A stretch of 64,000 nt of DNA from NCBI RefSeq assembly GCF_030816615.1, contig NZ_JAUSYD010000001.1, positions 6,160,501 through 6,224,500 on the forward strand, read 5' to 3'. The notes beneath the pieces were generated by a model, which saw only the letters and a list, made by a program, of their open reading frames with translations, did not search any database and had not been told where the DNA came from. The DNA is from Streptomyces sp. B1I3. Lineage in GTDB: Bacteria > Actinomycetota > Actinomycetes > Streptomycetales > Streptomycetaceae. Shown one piece after another: positions 33,717 to 42,008 of the stretch; position 1 is the stretch's first letter; each line of letters begins with the position of its first letter. Both the position numbers and the translations under genes were made by a program.

Positions 33717-34393
33717 TCCCCCGTGCCGGTGCGCCCCGGCTCGTGCGCCCGCTGCTCGTCGCCTTCCTCACCGTCGCCGCCGTCGACCTGGCCGGCCTCC
33801 TGGCCGGGGTGCAGGCGGCCCATCTGGGCGCCAAGCCGCTGCTGATGCCCCTGCTGGCCGCCTACGCGGCGGCCCGCGGCGGGTCCCGGCCGCTCGTCGC
33901 CGCGCTGCTGTGCGGCTGGGCCGGGGACGTGCTGCTGCTGCCCGGTTCCGAGGCCGCCTTCCTCGCCGGGATGGGGTGCTTCGCCGCGGGGCACGTCTGT
34001 TACCTCGTCCTCTTCGGGCGCGCTCGCCCCCGCCCGGCCGTGGGACTCGCGTACGCCGTGGTCCTCGTGGCCTTCCTCGCGTTCCTCCGCCCCGGACTGC
34101 CGGGCGAACTGGTGATCCCGCTGACCGGGTACAGCCTGCTGCTCACGGCCATGGCCTGGCGGTCCGGCGCCCTCGGGCGGTGCGCCGCGCTCGGCGGTGC
34201 CCTCTTCCTGCTCTCCGACGCGCTCATCGCCACCGGCGTCGCCGACCGTCCGCAGCCCCCCGCCCACGACTTCTGGATCATGCTGACCTATCTGGCCGCG
34301 CAGTACCTGCTCACCCGGGGGGCGCTCGGCGGAAGCCGGAATTCCACCGGCGCCGCCCCCGGGGCGTACCGTGAAGGCGGTATCAGAATCTGA
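33713..34393 (+). CDS. Lysoplasmalogenase-like YhhN family membrane protein
   Basis: 226 residues with about eight hydrophobic helices. Family motifs: AHLGAKPLLMPLLAAYA (K-P-x-x-M-P), GWAGDVLLLPGSEAAFLAGMGCFAAGHVCYLVLF (conserved D and H), and a late LSDALIATGVADRPQP. The family hydrolyses the vinyl-ether bond of lysoplasmalogens; for this member it is inferred from family only. The ATG overlaps the previous stop (ATGA). Confidence 0.83.
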   Translation: MIPRAGAPRLVRPLLVAFLTVAAVDLAGLLAGVQAAHLGAKPLLMPLLAAYAAARGGSRPLVAALLCGWAGDVLLLPGSEAAFLAGMGCFAAGHVCYLVLFGRARPRPAVGLAYAVVLVAFLAFLRPGLPGELVIPLTGYSLLLTAMAWRSGALGRCAALGGALFLLSDALIATGVADRPQPPAHDFWIMLTYLAAQYLLTRGALGGSRNSTGAAPGAYREGGIRI

Positions 34394-34414
34394 GACGAAC
34401 GAGGATCCCCACGC

Positions 34415-35458
34415 ATGCGCGCCACAGTCATCCACGCACCCCGCGACCTCCGCGTCGAGGAGGTGCCCGACCCCGTGGTCCAGCAGCCCACCGACGTCGT
34501 CCTTCGGGTCCTGCGGGCCTGTGTGTGCGGCAGTGACCTGTGGGCCTACCGGGGCGAATCGGCCCGGCAGCCCGGTCAGCGCATCGGCCACGAATTCCTC
34601 GGCGTCGTCGAAGAGGTGGGCTCCGGGGTCGGCGGCTTCTCCGTGGGCGACCTCGCCGTGGCCCCGTTCGTCTGGTCCGACGGCACCTGCACCTACTGCG
34701 CCGAGGGGCTCACCACCTCCTGCCCCCGGGGCGGCTTCTGGGGATCGGTGGGTTCGGACGGCGGGCAGGGCGAAGCCGTCCGCGTCCCCTTCGCCGACGG
34801 CACCCTGGTCAAGCTCCCGGCGGCCGCCGCGTCCGACGACCGGCTGCTCACCGCGCTCCTGGCGCTCTCCGACGTCCTCGGCACCGGGCACCACGCCGCG
34901 CTCGGCGCGGGCGTGCGGCCCGGCAGCACCGTCGCGGTCGTCGGTGACGGCGCGGTCGGGCTGTGCGGCGTCATGGCCGCCCAGCGGCTCGGCGCCGAGC
35001 GGATCATCGCCTTGGGCCGCCACCCTGCCCGTACCGACATCGCCCGTGCCTTCGGCGCCACGGACGTCGTCGCCGAGCGCGGTGACGCCGCCCTCGCGGC
35101 CGTACGGGAGCTGACACGCGGCGAAGGCGCGCACGGGGTGATCGAGGCGGTCGGCACCGAGCAGTCGATGCGCACGGCGCTCGGCATCGTGCGCGACGGC
35201 GGCTCCATCGGCTATGTCGGAGTTCCGCACGGCAGCGGCACCGGGGTCGACCTCGGTGTCATGTTCGACCGGAACATCGCCCTGCGGGGCGGCGTCGCCC
35301 CCGTGCGCACGTACATCCCCGAACTGCTCCCCGAGGTGCTGGACGGCACGATCGACCCGTCTCCCGTCTTCGACCTGACGGTCGGGCTCGACGGGGTGCC
35401 GGGCGGTTACAAGGCGATGGACGAGCGCACGGCACTCAAGGTCCTCGTCAAGCCGTAG
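34415..35458 (+). CDS. Zinc-dependent alcohol dehydrogenase family protein
   Basis: 347-residue medium-chain dehydrogenase/reductase. Catalytic zinc residues are in CVCGSDLWAYRG and RIGHEFLGVVEEVG; a structural-zinc loop is reduced to CTYCAEGLTTSC. The Rossmann domain has STVAVVGDGAVGLCGVMAAQRLGA and GVIEAVGTEQSMRTAL. It oxidises an alcohol or reduces an aldehyde with NAD(P); substrate unknown. ATG with AACGAGGA upstream, 21 bp after the lysoplasmalogenase stop, so possibly the third gene of the same operon. Confidence 0.87.
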   Translation: MRATVIHAPRDLRVEEVPDPVVQQPTDVVLRVLRACVCGSDLWAYRGESARQPGQRIGHEFLGVVEEVGSGVGGFSVGDLAVAPFVWSDGTCTYCAEGLTTSCPRGGFWGSVGSDGGQGEAVRVPFADGTLVKLPAAAASDDRLLTALLALSDVLGTGHHAALGAGVRPGSTVAVVGDGAVGLCGVMAAQRLGAERIIALGRHPARTDIARAFGATDVVAERGDAALAAVRELTRGEGAHGVIEAVGTEQSMRTALGIVRDGGSIGYVGVPHGSGTGVDLGVMFDRNIALRGGVAPVRTYIPELLPEVLDGTIDPSPVFDLTVGLDGVPGGYKAMDERTALKVLVKP

Positions 35459-35476
35459 CCACCCGGGCGGTACGCG

Positions 35477-35513
35477 GGAGGGGCCGGGGACGACGTCCCC
35501 GGCCCCTCCTTTT
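35477..35513. terminator. Strong terminator between convergent genes
   Basis: Perfect 15-bp stem (GGAGGGGCCGGGGAC and complement) with a 3-nt loop, followed by TTTT on the plus strand. Lies between the alcohol dehydrogenase (+) and the subtilase (-) and can end both. Confidence 0.9.
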
Positions 35514-35518
35514 CATGC

Positions 35519-37051
35519 CTACTTGCGGACCGCGTCCAGCGCGTCCACGACCCCGGCTCCGTAGAAGCCGTTGTACTGCGAGCCGCCCTCGCACACCGCG
35601 TCGACGGTGCCGTCACCGTTGATGTCGTACGGGGCGCCGCACGCGGTGTCGTCGGCCTGGTGGGTCAGCAGAGCCTTCACCGCGGCGGGTGAGGCGTGCG
35701 GGTGGGTCGACCTGATCAGCGCCACGACGCCCGCGACGTGCGGGGACGCCATGGACGTACCGGCCTTGTAGCCGAAGCCCCCGCCGGGAAGCGTGGACAG
35801 GATCAGGCCGCTGGTGGCCGGCGGCGCGGGGGTCTGGTAGACCGTCGAGTCACCGCCCGGGGCCGCGACGTCGATGACGCCGAGGCCGTAGTTGGAGTAC
35901 GAGGCCTTGAGGCCCTTCGCGCCGGTCGCGGAGACCGTCACGACACCCGGCAGCATGGTCGGGATGTCCGGGCACGCGCTCGGGTCGACCGTCCGGGTGA
36001 CCGGAGTGGTGTCGTTCGGGCTCGTCGTGTCCTCGATGGCGTCCAGGGCCAGATCGTGGTCGGAGTTGCCGGCGGCGGCGACGTTGACGACGCCCTTGCC
36101 CTCCGCGTAACGGGTGGCGCGGGTGACCGCCTCGACCAGCGCCCCCTGGTCGGGGTCGTTCTTGCAGTTGAACAGCCACGGGTCGGTGTAGTAGCTGTTG
36201 TTCGTCACGTCGACGCCGTGCTCGGCGGCCCAGACGAAGCCGCAGACGACGGCCTCGGTGTAGAAGAACCCGTCCGGGTTCGACACCTTGATGCCGGAGA
36301 CCTTCACGCCGGGCGCGACTCCGGTGACTCCGGTGCCGTTCTTCGCCGCGGCTATGGTGCCGGCGACGTGCGTGCCGTGATCGCTCTCACCGGCCGCGGG
36401 CCGCCAGGCTCCGTCCGTCCGGTCCGGCGCGCCGGACACGCAGTTCACCGAGGCCCCGCGGTCGAAGTTCGGCGCCAGGTCCGGGTGCGTGTCGTCCACG
36501 CCCGTGTCGATGACGGCGACCGTGACCTTGCTGCTGCCGAGCGACTTCTGGTGCGCCTTGTCCGCCTTGATGGCGGGCAGGTCCCACTGCAGGGGCTCCA
36601 GCGGGTCCTGACCCGCCGTCGCCTCCGCCGCCGCGGCCTCGGCCTGTCCGGCGGTGAGCGGCTGCTCGACCCCGATGTCCTTGGTGGCCTGCGGAACGAT
36701 CGGGTTGGTGCGGGTGGCGCCTGCCGAGGACACCCCCCGGACCGCACGGACCGACGCGGCGAAATCCGGGTTCTTCGAGTGGACGACGATGACGCCGATC
36801 CTGTCGTACGACGTCACGACGGTGCCGCCGGCCCTGGCTATCGCCTTCCTCACCTGCTTGACGGTCCCGTGACCGCCCCGCGTGTTCACCACATACGACA
36901 TTTCGGGGCCGTCGGCCCGGACCGTCGCGGCCGGCTCGTCCGCGGGCGCCGCCGCAGCGATCCCCGTCGGAAGGAAACCGAGCGAGGCCGTGAGCGCGAG
37001 TCCGACGGCCGGCGCGAGTACGCGGGTCCGTCCGGAAGCCAGATGAGCCAT
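35519..37051 (-). CDS. Secreted S8 family serine peptidase (subtilase)
   Basis: 510-residue secreted protease. Signal peptide at residues 1 to about 36 (LASGRTRVLAPAVGLALTAS... ending AAAAPA), an inhibitor-I9-like propeptide to about 115 (MSYVVNTRGGHGTVKQVRKAI...IGVIVVHS), then the subtilisin domain. Catalytic triad by motif: Asp182 (AVIDTGVDDTHPD), His225 (SDHGTHVAG) and Ser433 (GTSMASPHVAG), with oxyanion Asn329 (AAAGNSDHD). The C-terminal DINGDGTVD segment looks like a calcium-binding loop. It has its own promoter at 37121-37150. Confidence 0.93.
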   Translation of the reverse strand: MAHLASGRTRVLAPAVGLALTASLGFLPTGIAAAAPADEPAATVRADGPEMSYVVNTRGGHGTVKQVRKAIARAGGTVVTSYDRIGVIVVHSKNPDFAASVRAVRGVSSAGATRTNPIVPQATKDIGVEQPLTAGQAEAAAAEATAGQDPLEPLQWDLPAIKADKAHQKSLGSSKVTVAVIDTGVDDTHPDLAPNFDRGASVNCVSGAPDRTDGAWRPAAGESDHGTHVAGTIAAAKNGTGVTGVAPGVKVSGIKVSNPDGFFYTEAVVCGFVWAAEHGVDVTNNSYYTDPWLFNCKNDPDQGALVEAVTRATRYAEGKGVVNVAAAGNSDHDLALDAIEDTTSPNDTTPVTRTVDPSACPDIPTMLPGVVTVSATGAKGLKASYSNYGLGVIDVAAPGGDSTVYQTPAPPATSGLILSTLPGGGFGYKAGTSMASPHVAGVVALIRSTHPHASPAAVKALLTHQADDTACGAPYDINGDGTVDAVCEGGSQYNGFYGAGVVDALDAVRK

Positions 37052-37356
37052 GGGTTCTCCACATCATCCGTGTCTGTGGACCGGACACAGGCCTGCGTCC
37101 GGTCACGTACATGACGAGTGAAGTTATCGCTGATCATCCCGGCACATCAATGAATACGGGCAAGTGAGTTCGAGGTGTGATCTGGAGGAGTGGCATCCAC
37201 AGACGTCAGTCCGAGAAGGGCGAACCCGCGGTGAACCGCTTCGCCGCGCTCTCCGTGCCGTTGTCAGGGAGTCGTGCAGCAGCCCCCCACCCACGCAGAG
37301 GACTCCCAGTGAAATCCACCGTCCCGACCACCGCACCCGCGTCGCGAGGAGAATCC
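37052..37356. other. Divergent control region, subtilase / acetate permease genes
   Basis: Gap of 305 bp. It contains the subtilase promoter (37121-37150) and, in the subtilase leader, a near-perfect 22-nt inverted repeat at 37081-37102 (CCGGAC...GTCCGG). On the plus strand three possible GTG starts for the DUF485 gene lie at 37231, 37309 and 37357. No other gene is seen. Confidence 0.55.
37121..37150 (-). promoter_or_regulatory. Subtilase promoter
   Basis: On the minus strand TTGATG (37145-37150) and TAACTT (37121-37126) are separated by 18 bp, a good housekeeping-type promoter. The predicted start gives a leader of about 60 nt containing an inverted repeat. Confidence 0.55.
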
Positions 37357-37722
37357 GTGGCTACCGATGCACCGCCGCCCGAGGGCAGTACGGACAACAG
37401 GCCCGCCCAGCCCACCACCGAGGCGTTCCTCGAGGCGCAGAACAGTGCGGAGTTCGCCGAACTGCGCCGGTCCCACCGTTCCTTCGCCTTCCCGCTGACC
37501 GTCGGCTTCATCGCCTGGTACCTGCTGTACGTGCTGCTGTCCAGCTACGCCGGCGACTTCATGGGCACCGTCGTCTTCGCCAACTTCAACGTGGCCTTCG
37601 TGTTCGGCCTCGCCCAGTTCGCCACCACGTTCCTGATCGCCTGGTTCTACTCGCGCCACGCCACGAGGAAGCTCGACCCCCAGGCGGCGGCCATCAAGTC
37701 CCGTATGGAGGCCGACGCATGA
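37357..37722 (+). CDS. DUF485 membrane protein, partner of acetate symporter
   Basis: 121 residues: a polar N-terminus, the DUF485 core EFAELRRSHRSFAFPLTVGFIAWYLLYVLLSSYAGDFMG, a second helix FNVAFVFGLAQFATTFLIAWFYSRHA, and a conserved end RKLDPQAAAIKSRME. The GTG at 37357 is chosen for its strong GAGGAG; starts at 37309 and 37231 are possible but weaker. Such proteins always precede ActP-type symporters and are thought to form a complex with them. Its stop overlaps the actP ATG. Confidence 0.85.
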   Translation: MATDAPPPEGSTDNRPAQPTTEAFLEAQNSAEFAELRRSHRSFAFPLTVGFIAWYLLYVLLSSYAGDFMGTVVFANFNVAFVFGLAQFATTFLIAWFYSRHATRKLDPQAAAIKSRMEADA

Positions 37723-39356
37723 GCGCCGCGTACCACTCGCACTCCGTGATCCAGCTCGCCGCCTCCTCGACGACCGAACACCGCCCGCTGATCATCAGTC
37801 TCTTCGCGGTCTTCGTCGCCGCGACCCTGGGCATCACCGTCTGGGCCGGCCGGCAGACCAAGAGCGCGTCCGACTTCTACGCGGGCGGCCGCCAGTTCAC
37901 CGCCTTCCAGAACGGCCTCGCCGTGTCCGGCGACTACATGTCCGCGGCGTCCTTCCTCGGCATCGCCGGCGCCATCGCCCTCTTCGGATACGACGGCTTC
38001 CTCTACTCCATCGGCTTCCTCGTCGCCTGGCTCGTGGCCCTGCTGCTCGTCGCCGAACCGCTGCGCAACTCCGGCCGCTACACCATGGGTGACGTCCTCG
38101 CCTACCGGATGCGCCAGCGGCCGGTGCGTACCGCCGCGGGTGTCTCCACCATCGTCGTGTCGATCTTCTACCTGCTGGCCCAGATGGCGGGCGCGGGTGT
38201 CCTCGTCTCGCTGCTGCTCGGGATCACCAGCGACGCGGGCAAGGTCCTCATCGTGGCGCTGGTCGGCGTGCTCATGATCGTCTACGTCACCATCGGGGGC
38301 ATGAAGGGCACCACCTGGGTGCAGATGGTCAAGGCCGTGCTCCTCATCGCGGGCGCCCTGCTGATGACCTTCATGGTGCTGTGGAAGTTCGACTTCAACG
38401 TCTCCGACCTGCTGGGCACCGCCGCCGAGAAGAGCGGCCACGGCACGGCGTTCCTGGAGCCGGGGCTGAAGTACGGCGTCACCGGCGTCTCGAAGCTGGA
38501 CTTCATCTCGCTCGGCCTCGCACTCGTCCTCGGGACCGCCGGCCTGCCGCACATCCTGATCCGCTTCTACACCGTGCCGACCGCCAAGGCCGCCCGTAAG
38601 TCCGTCAACTGGGCCATCGGCATCATCGGCGCCTTCTACCTGATGACGATCGCCCTCGGTTTCGGTGCCGCCGCGCTGATCGGCCCCGAGGAGATCAAGG
38701 CGAAGAACCCGGCGGGCAACGCGGCGGCGCCGCAGCTCGCGGAGTACCTCGGCGGGGTCGGCACCACGGGGGGCGCCGTCCTGCTCGCCGTGATCTCGGC
38801 CGTCGCCTTCGCGACCATCCTCGCGGTCGTCGCGGGTCTCACCCTCGCCTCCTCGTCCTCCTTCGCCCACGACATCTACGCCAACGTCATCCGCCGTGGG
38901 CAGGCAACCGAGAAGGAGGAGATGCGCGCGGCCCGGTGGGCCACCGTCGCGATCGGCATCGTCTCGATCGCGCTCGGCGCGATGGCCCGCGACCTGAACG
39001 TGGCCGGGCTCGTCGCCCTGGCCTTCGCCGTCGCGGCGTCGGCGAACCTGCCGACCATCCTCTACAGCCTGTTCTGGAAGCGCTTCACCACGCAGGGTGC
39101 CCTCTGGTCCATCTACGGAGGACTGGCCTCCTCCGTCCTGCTGGTGCTCTTCTCCCCGGTCGTCTCCGGCAAGGCCAGCTCGATGTTCCCGGACGTCGAC
39201 TTCGCCTGGTTCCCGCTGGAGAACCCCGGCCTCATCTCCATCCCGCTGGGCTTCCTGCTCGGCTGGATCGGTTCGGTCGTCTCCAAGGAGGAGCCCGACG
39301 CCGGCAAGTACGCCGAACTCGAGGTCAAGTCCCTCACCGGTACCGGAGCCCACTGA
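37719..39356 (+). CDS. actP: Sodium/solute symporter, ActP acetate permease type
   Basis: 545-residue SSS-family carrier with about 13 membrane helices, likely importing acetate or other short-chain monocarboxylates with a cation. Hallmarks: WAGRQTKSASDFYAGGRQFTAFQNGLAVSGDYMSAASFLGIAGAIA, the sodium-site helix region MAGAGVLVSLLLG, GTAGLPHILIRFYTVPTAKAARKS and the late SSSFAHDIYANV. The pairing with a DUF485 gene through an ATGA overlap supports the ActP assignment. A strong terminator follows. Confidence 0.9.
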   Translation: MSAAYHSHSVIQLAASSTTEHRPLIISLFAVFVAATLGITVWAGRQTKSASDFYAGGRQFTAFQNGLAVSGDYMSAASFLGIAGAIALFGYDGFLYSIGFLVAWLVALLLVAEPLRNSGRYTMGDVLAYRMRQRPVRTAAGVSTIVVSIFYLLAQMAGAGVLVSLLLGITSDAGKVLIVALVGVLMIVYVTIGGMKGTTWVQMVKAVLLIAGALLMTFMVLWKFDFNVSDLLGTAAEKSGHGTAFLEPGLKYGVTGVSKLDFISLGLALVLGTAGLPHILIRFYTVPTAKAARKSVNWAIGIIGAFYLMTIALGFGAAALIGPEEIKAKNPAGNAAAPQLAEYLGGVGTTGGAVLLAVISAVAFATILAVVAGLTLASSSSFAHDIYANVIRRGQATEKEEMRAARWATVAIGIVSIALGAMARDLNVAGLVALAFAVAASANLPTILYSLFWKRFTTQGALWSIYGGLASSVLLVLFSPVVSGKASSMFPDVDFAWFPLENPGLISIPLGFLLGWIGSVVSKEEPDAGKYAELEVKSLTGTGAH

Positions 39357-39376
39357 CGCCCACGACCGCACCGCCC

Positions 39377-39414
39377 GCGGGGCCCCGTCGTAGAGTCCTA
39401 CGACGGGGCCCCGC
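39377..39414 (+). terminator. Strong terminator after actP
   Basis: Perfect 17-bp stem (GCGGGGCCCCGTCGTAG and complement) with a 4-nt AGTC loop, 20 bp beyond the actP stop. Confidence 0.9.
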
Positions 39415-39515
39415 CGCACCTCGTGGCAAACGGGCACCCTCGATGTCACAGGTCTCGCGTAGTCTCGGAAGAGTCAGACCGCAACCGCGGACATCACCGG
39501 GGGAGGGGGCCCACA

Positions 39516-40505
39516 GTGCTCATCGACACCTACGGCCGGGTCGCCACCGACCTGCGTGTCTCACTGACCGACAAGTGCAATCTGCGCTGCACCTACTGCA
39601 TGCCCGAAGAAGGCCTGCAGTGGCTGGCCAAGCCGGACCTCCTGACCGACGACGAGATCGTCAGGCTCGTCCGCATCGCCGTCACCGAGCTCGGCGTCAC
39701 CGAGGTCCGCTTCACCGGCGGCGAGCCGCTGCTGCGGCCCGGCCTGGTCTCCATCGTCGAGCAGTGCGCCGCCCTCGGGCCCCGGCCCCGGATGTCGCTC
39801 ACGACCAACGGCATCGGGCTCAAGCGGACCGCCGCCGCACTGAAAGCCGCAGGCCTGGACCGGGTCAACGTCTCCCTGGACACCCTGCGCCCCGACGTCT
39901 TCAAGACGCTCACCCGGCGCGACCGGCACAAGGACGTCCTGGACGGACTCGAGGCCGCCCGGGAGGCCGGCCTCACCCCGGTCAAGGTCAACTCCGTCCT
40001 CATGCCGGGACTCAACGACGACGAGGCACCCGAACTGCTCGCCTGGGCCGTGGAGAACGACTACGAGCTCCGCTTCATCGAGCAGATGCCGCTCGACGCC
40101 CAGCACGGCTGGAAGCGCGACGGCATGATCACGGCAGGTGACATCCTGGCCTCGCTGCGCACCCGCTTCACCCTCACCGCCGAAGGGGAGGACGAGCGCG
40201 GCTCGGCCCCCGCCGAGCGCTGGACGGTGGACGGCGGCCCCCACCGCGTCGGTGTCATCGCCTCCGTGACCAGGCCCTTCTGCCGGGCCTGCGACCGGAC
40301 CAGGCTCACTGCGGACGGCCAGGTCCGCACCTGCCTGTTCGCCCGCGAGGAGACGGACCTGCGGGGGGCCTTGCGCTCGGACGCTCCGGACGGCGAGATC
40401 GCCAGGATCTGGCGGCTCGCGATGTGGGGCAAGAAGGCGGGCTCCGGCCTCGACGACCCGACCTTCCTGCAGCCCGACCGCCCGATGTCAGCGATCGGTG
40501 GCTGA
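39516..40505 (+). CDS. moaA: GTP 3',8-cyclase, molybdenum cofactor synthesis
   Basis: Radical-SAM enzyme that rearranges GTP to 3',8-cyclo-7,8-dihydro-GTP, the first step of molybdopterin synthesis; 329 residues. The SAM-cluster cysteines are 21, 25 and 28 (TDKCNLRCTYCMPEE), followed by VRFTGGEPLLRPG. The second [4Fe-4S] site near the C-terminus shows PFCRACDRTRLTADGQVRTCLF. The usual C-terminal GG is present (MSAIGG). The GTG start gives a standard N-terminus; a TAGTCT -10-like box lies at 39460-39465. The 3' end overlaps the convergent neighbour by 18 bp. Confidence 0.94.
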   Translation: MLIDTYGRVATDLRVSLTDKCNLRCTYCMPEEGLQWLAKPDLLTDDEIVRLVRIAVTELGVTEVRFTGGEPLLRPGLVSIVEQCAALGPRPRMSLTTNGIGLKRTAAALKAAGLDRVNVSLDTLRPDVFKTLTRRDRHKDVLDGLEAAREAGLTPVKVNSVLMPGLNDDEAPELLAWAVENDYELRFIEQMPLDAQHGWKRDGMITAGDILASLRTRFTLTAEGEDERGSAPAERWTVDGGPHRVGVIASVTRPFCRACDRTRLTADGQVRTCLFAREETDLRGALRSDAPDGEIARIWRLAMWGKKAGSGLDDPTFLQPDRPMSAIGG

Positions 40506-40736
40506 GGACTCCCACTCCGCCAGCGGCACGACGTCCTTCAGGAAGCCGCGCACCCCCAGGAAAGAGGAGAGGTGCTCCCGGTGCTCGTCGCAGGCCAGCC
40601 AGGTCTTGCGGCGCTCCGGGGTATGAAGCTTCGGATTGTTCCAGGCGAGCACCCACACGGCATCGGCGCGGCAGCCCTTGGCTGAACAGGCCGGCGCACC
40701 GGAGGCGCTCTCGGCAGAGGTTTCGGGGAAGTTCAC
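40488..40736 (-). CDS. Small hypothetical protein with CxxxxC...CxxHxxH motif
   Basis: 82 residues. A disordered serine/alanine-rich start precedes ACSAKGCRADAVWVLAWNNPKLHTPERRKTWLACDEHREHLSSFLGVRGF. The ordered cysteine/histidine pattern suggests one zinc site. No family name recognised. The GTG start (VNFPETSAES) is chosen because upstream codons lack similarity or a ribosome-binding site. The last six codons overlap the moaA 3' end on the opposite strand, an arrangement that could allow antisense effects but is probably just tight packing. Confidence 0.75.
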   Translation of the reverse strand: MNFPETSAESASGAPACSAKGCRADAVWVLAWNNPKLHTPERRKTWLACDEHREHLSSFLGVRGFLKDVVPLAEWESSATDR

Positions 40737-41050
40737 GGCCTCAACCTTAGGGCCGGCCCGTCGAGCCGGCCGGATCGAGGGTAGATCAGGGGGGCGGCAC
40801 CAGTGCCCCGCGAGCCCGGGTGATCCACAGGGCAGCCCCTGGGTGAGGCCCGGGCGCCGGGCTCCGTTCGCATCCCCGCCGGAGAAAGGGCGACGCCGGG
40901 CAGCCACGGGGGGAGCTGCCCGGCGTCGGTCCGTCGCTCCGACGGGGGATGCGGAGCGCGTACGAAGTATGTCACGGGGACCTGGGTGCGGTGCACCGGA
41001 ACCTCATGATTGATCTGAGCTTTTCTTGAGCTTTCGGGGCCCCCGGCCGC
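40737..41050. other. Intergenic region with hairpin
   Basis: Gap of 314 bp between two minus-strand genes. It contains an inverted repeat at 40892-40927 that probably terminates the DUF3099 transcript. The rest should carry the promoter of the small zinc-motif protein; I cannot assign boxes. No ORF is supported. Confidence 0.5.
40892..40927 (-). terminator. Hairpin downstream of DUF3099 gene
   Basis: 13-bp perfect stem (GACGCCGGGCAGC and complement) with a 10-nt loop, about 125 bp after the DUF3099 stop. Confidence 0.6.
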
Positions 41051-41428
41051 TCAGCCGGTCCCCTGCGGATCCCCGGCGCGACCGCCCGCTCCGGGCTCCG
41101 GAGCGGGCTCAGGGGCGCCTGCCGCAGGGGTGGCGCCGAGGGCCGGACGCATCGGTGCGGGCACGAAGGTCGAGGGGAGCGAAGGCGCGTTCTCGCGGCC
41201 CGCGTTGGCGATGACCACTGCGACATAGGGGAGCAGGACGCCCAGCGCGAGCGCCACCACCGCCACATGCCTCTCGACGTTCCACAGGGTCGCGGCCAGC
41301 ACCACGGAAACGGTCCGGACGGACATCGAGATGATGTAGCGCCGCTGCCTGCCGCGCACGTCGTCGGCAAGTCCCTGCCGCGCCCCCGTGATCCGGAAGA
41401 CCTCCGCGCCACCTTGCTTCCGCATCAT
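41051..41428 (-). CDS. DUF3099 domain membrane protein
   Basis: 125 residues. The core AEVFRITGARQGLADDVRGRQRRYIISMSVRTVSVVLAATLW and the following VERHVAVVALALGVLLPYVAVVIANAGRE form the DUF3099 pair of membrane helices with a basic cytoplasmic start. The last 40 residues are proline/alanine-rich. Function unknown; restricted to actinobacteria as far as I know. Two adjacent ATGs (41428, 41425) are possible starts. Confidence 0.82.
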   Translation of the reverse strand: MMRKQGGAEVFRITGARQGLADDVRGRQRRYIISMSVRTVSVVLAATLWNVERHVAVVALALGVLLPYVAVVIANAGRENAPSLPSTFVPAPMRPALGATPAAGAPEPAPEPGAGGRAGDPQGTG

Positions 41429-41635
41429 GTTCCACCACCAGATCGCTGTGCCGGACTCCCTGGACCGGGCCGCTTCCACGGTACGCCCGCGATCCGCCGC
41501 GTTCGAGAGCGGGGCGCGCCCACCGGACCGGATCGTCCCCGCCGTACCTCGTACGGACCTGTCCGGCATGCGTCGTACGTCCCCCTGGCCGAGACTGGCT
41601 GGACGTGCGCACACCGCGCCGCGCGAGGAGGCGAC

Positions 41636-41920
41636 ATGCATTGGTTGTGGGCAATCATCGTGGGTCTGGTGCTGGGTCTGATCGCCCGGGCGATCCTGCC
41701 GGGCAAGCAGGACATCCCCCTCTGGCTGACGGTGGTCTTCGGTATTCTCGGCAGCATCCTCGGTAACGCAGTCGCGACCTGGATCGGTGTCAACGACACC
41801 AAGGGCATCGACTGGACGCGTCACGTGCTGCAGCTGATCGGCGCCGTGGTCGTCGTCGGCGTCGGCGACATGCTCTGGCAGACGATCCGGGGGCACCGGG
41901 GCAGCCGGCAGAGGACCTGA
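41636..41920 (+). CDS. GlsB/YeaQ/YmgE family membrane protein
   Basis: 94-residue protein with three hydrophobic segments: MHWLWAIIVGLVLGLIARAILPGKQD, then PLWLTVVFGILGSILGNAVATWIG and LQLIGAVVVVGVGDMLWQTIRG. The glycine-zipper GLIARAxxPG and GILGSxxG patterns define the family (sometimes called transglycosylase-associated, without enzyme activity shown). Often linked to stress or envelope functions. Strong GAGGAGG before the ATG; transcribed divergently from DUF3099. Confidence 0.85.
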   Translation: MHWLWAIIVGLVLGLIARAILPGKQDIPLWLTVVFGILGSILGNAVATWIGVNDTKGIDWTRHVLQLIGAVVVVGVGDMLWQTIRGHRGSRQRT

Positions 41921-41938
41921 ACCGGGCGACGCGGCACC

Positions 41939-41971
41939 GCGGCCGGCCACGCGTGATGCGTGGCCGGCCGC
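41939..41971. terminator. Bidirectional terminator, GlsB-like gene / tyrS
   Basis: Perfect 14-bp stem (GCGGCCGGCCACGC and complement) with a GTGAT loop in the 88-bp gap between convergent genes. Confidence 0.85.
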
Positions 41972-42008
41972 AGCGCCGCGTTCCGGTGGCCGGCCGGAGT
42001 GATCCGGA

